Assembly (NCBI RefSeq): GCF_011745145.1
Contig: NZ_CP050191.1
Location: 4,419,327 to 4,483,326 of the forward strand
Length of the DNA: 64,000 nucleotides
DNA from: Mycobacterium sp. DL440
GTDB lineage: Bacteria > Actinomycetota > Actinomycetes > Mycobacteriales > Mycobacteriaceae
Reading direction: 5' to 3'
This document shows, one piece after another, positions 63,550 through 64,000 of the stretch. Below the pieces are notes generated by a model, which was not told the origin of the DNA, made no database searches, and worked only from the letters and a program-made list of their open reading frames with translations. The position numbers and the translations under genes were made by a program. Numbering within the stretch: the first letter of the stretch is position 1; every line of letters begins with the position of its first letter.

Positions 63550-64000
63550 CTACGCACGGCCGCAGGCATCGACGAGGAAGAAGTCCAGGATTGCCGCGTT
63601 CACCGCGTTCGGCCGCTCCAGGAAACCGAGGTGACCGGCATCGGCGATCTCGAGATATCGCCCGTTGGGCAACGCGTCTGCCACCTCTGCTCCCAGATAC
63701 GGCGGCATCACAAGATCGTCGGCAAATCCGATGACAAGGACGTCGGTGGTGATCGTCCGGTAGGCGGGTCTCCGATCGCTCTGCGGCGCGACGCCATACT
63801 GGGCGCGAATACCCGGTGTCACCTTCGCCGGCCACCTGGTGAACATGTCGATCCAGTCACGTACGGCTTCCTCATCATTCAGCGTTTTCGGTGAAAAGCT
63901 CTCAAGCAAGCGAAGTTTCGCATCATAGGTGGCGGGTAGCCGCGCCCCGGCACTGGCCAGGTCCTCTTCGGCGGTACGGAAGAATTCCCGCGTACGGTCG
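63550..64000 (-). CDS. Alpha/beta hydrolase, N-terminal part outside the window
   Basis: Only about 150 C-terminal residues are visible; the frame stays open to the window edge, so the start is beyond 64000. The visible part carries the probable catalytic Asp in VIGFADDLVMPP and the catalytic His in ADAGHLGFLERP, both at the usual places in an alpha/beta hydrolase. The nucleophile Ser lies off the window. The cap region (WIDMFTRWPAKVTPGIRAQYG) is helical. It could be an esterase, an epoxide hydrolase-like enzyme or a lactonase; the neighbourhood does not decide. Confidence 0.82.
   Translation of the reverse strand, partial: DRTREFFRTAEEDLASAGARLPATYDAKLRLLESFSPKTLNDEEAVRDWIDMFTRWPAKVTPGIRAQYGVAPQSDRRPAYRTITTDVLVIGFADDLVMPPYLGAEVADALPNGRYLEIADAGHLGFLERPNAVNAAILDFFLVDACGRA

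Noticed and set aside
63222..63569. 115-codon minus-strand frame between mmpS and the hydrolase
   Set aside because: It has no ribosome site, no domain and overlaps the hydrolase gene; it is treated as non-coding.

Overview
The window is high-GC actinobacterial DNA and almost certainly comes from a non-tuberculous, probably rapid-growing Mycobacterium (Mycolicibacterium). It holds a complete Mce4 operon with its MCE-associated genes, a large block of sterol side-chain genes in nearly the same order as M. tuberculosis Rv3489-Rv3531c, MmpS/MmpL transporters, a cutinase and small mycobacterial secreted proteins. The Rv numbers given are homologies recognised from sequence, length and gene order; no database search was run.

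Layout. 1-4.2 kb: the end of a DUF885 protein, a GH5-like hydrolase, a cutinase and a VanX-like dipeptidase. 4.3-8.8 kb: a four-gene molybdenum hydroxylase operon (large subunit, CoxG-like, FAD subunit, 2Fe-2S subunit). 8.8-11.9 kb: a DUF1905 protein, a beta-hydroxyacid dehydrogenase, an SDR and an enoyl-CoA hydratase. 12.2-13.4 kb: three tandem small secreted four-Cys proteins, two of which share an almost identical 213-bp 3' end. 13.5-15.1 kb: a 54-aa ORF and otsA. 15.1-25.5 kb: yrbE4A-yrbE4B-mce4ABCD-lprN-mce4F-mam4A-mam4B on the minus strand. 25.7-30.9 kb: hsd4A and fdxD, diverging from fadE26-fadE27-fadD17. 30.9-36.0 kb: an accessory block (epimerase, TetR, AraC, VOC protein, SDR, aldehyde dehydrogenase). 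36.1-39.8 kb: a nitronate monooxygenase-like gene coupled to fadD19, diverging from echA19. 39.9-41.6 kb: an orphan histidine kinase and small secreted proteins. 41.8-49.4 kb: cyp142, an acetoacetate-decarboxylase-family gene, an F420-type oxidoreductase and the divergent DUF35-ltp4-ltp3-LLM-NTF2 operon. 49.4-56.5 kb: a gamma-carbonic anhydrase-like gene, a lipoprotein-like gene, kshA and its partner, a sulfotransferase-SDR-unknown operon and an IclR regulator. 56.5-63.2 kb: a haemophore-like protein, two MmpLs and an MmpS. The window ends inside an alpha/beta hydrolase gene.

How it fits together. Mce4/YrbE4 imports sterol, CYP142 oxidises the side-chain terminus, and FadD19 makes the CoA thioester. 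FadE26/FadE27, EchA19 and probably Hsd4A carry out beta-oxidation. Ltp3/Ltp4 with the DUF35 protein probably perform retro-aldol cleavage, and KshA starts ring opening. Seven copies of the KstR operator (TnnAACnnGTTnnA, one with a single end mismatch) lie in six intergenic regions at exactly these transcription units: 25635, 25723, 26994, 38896, 44837, 50734 and 55543. The accessory blocks lack such sites. An 18-bp perfect palindrome beside the IclR gene, next to a KstR site, suggests a second layer of control over the Rv3529c-Rv3531c-like operon.
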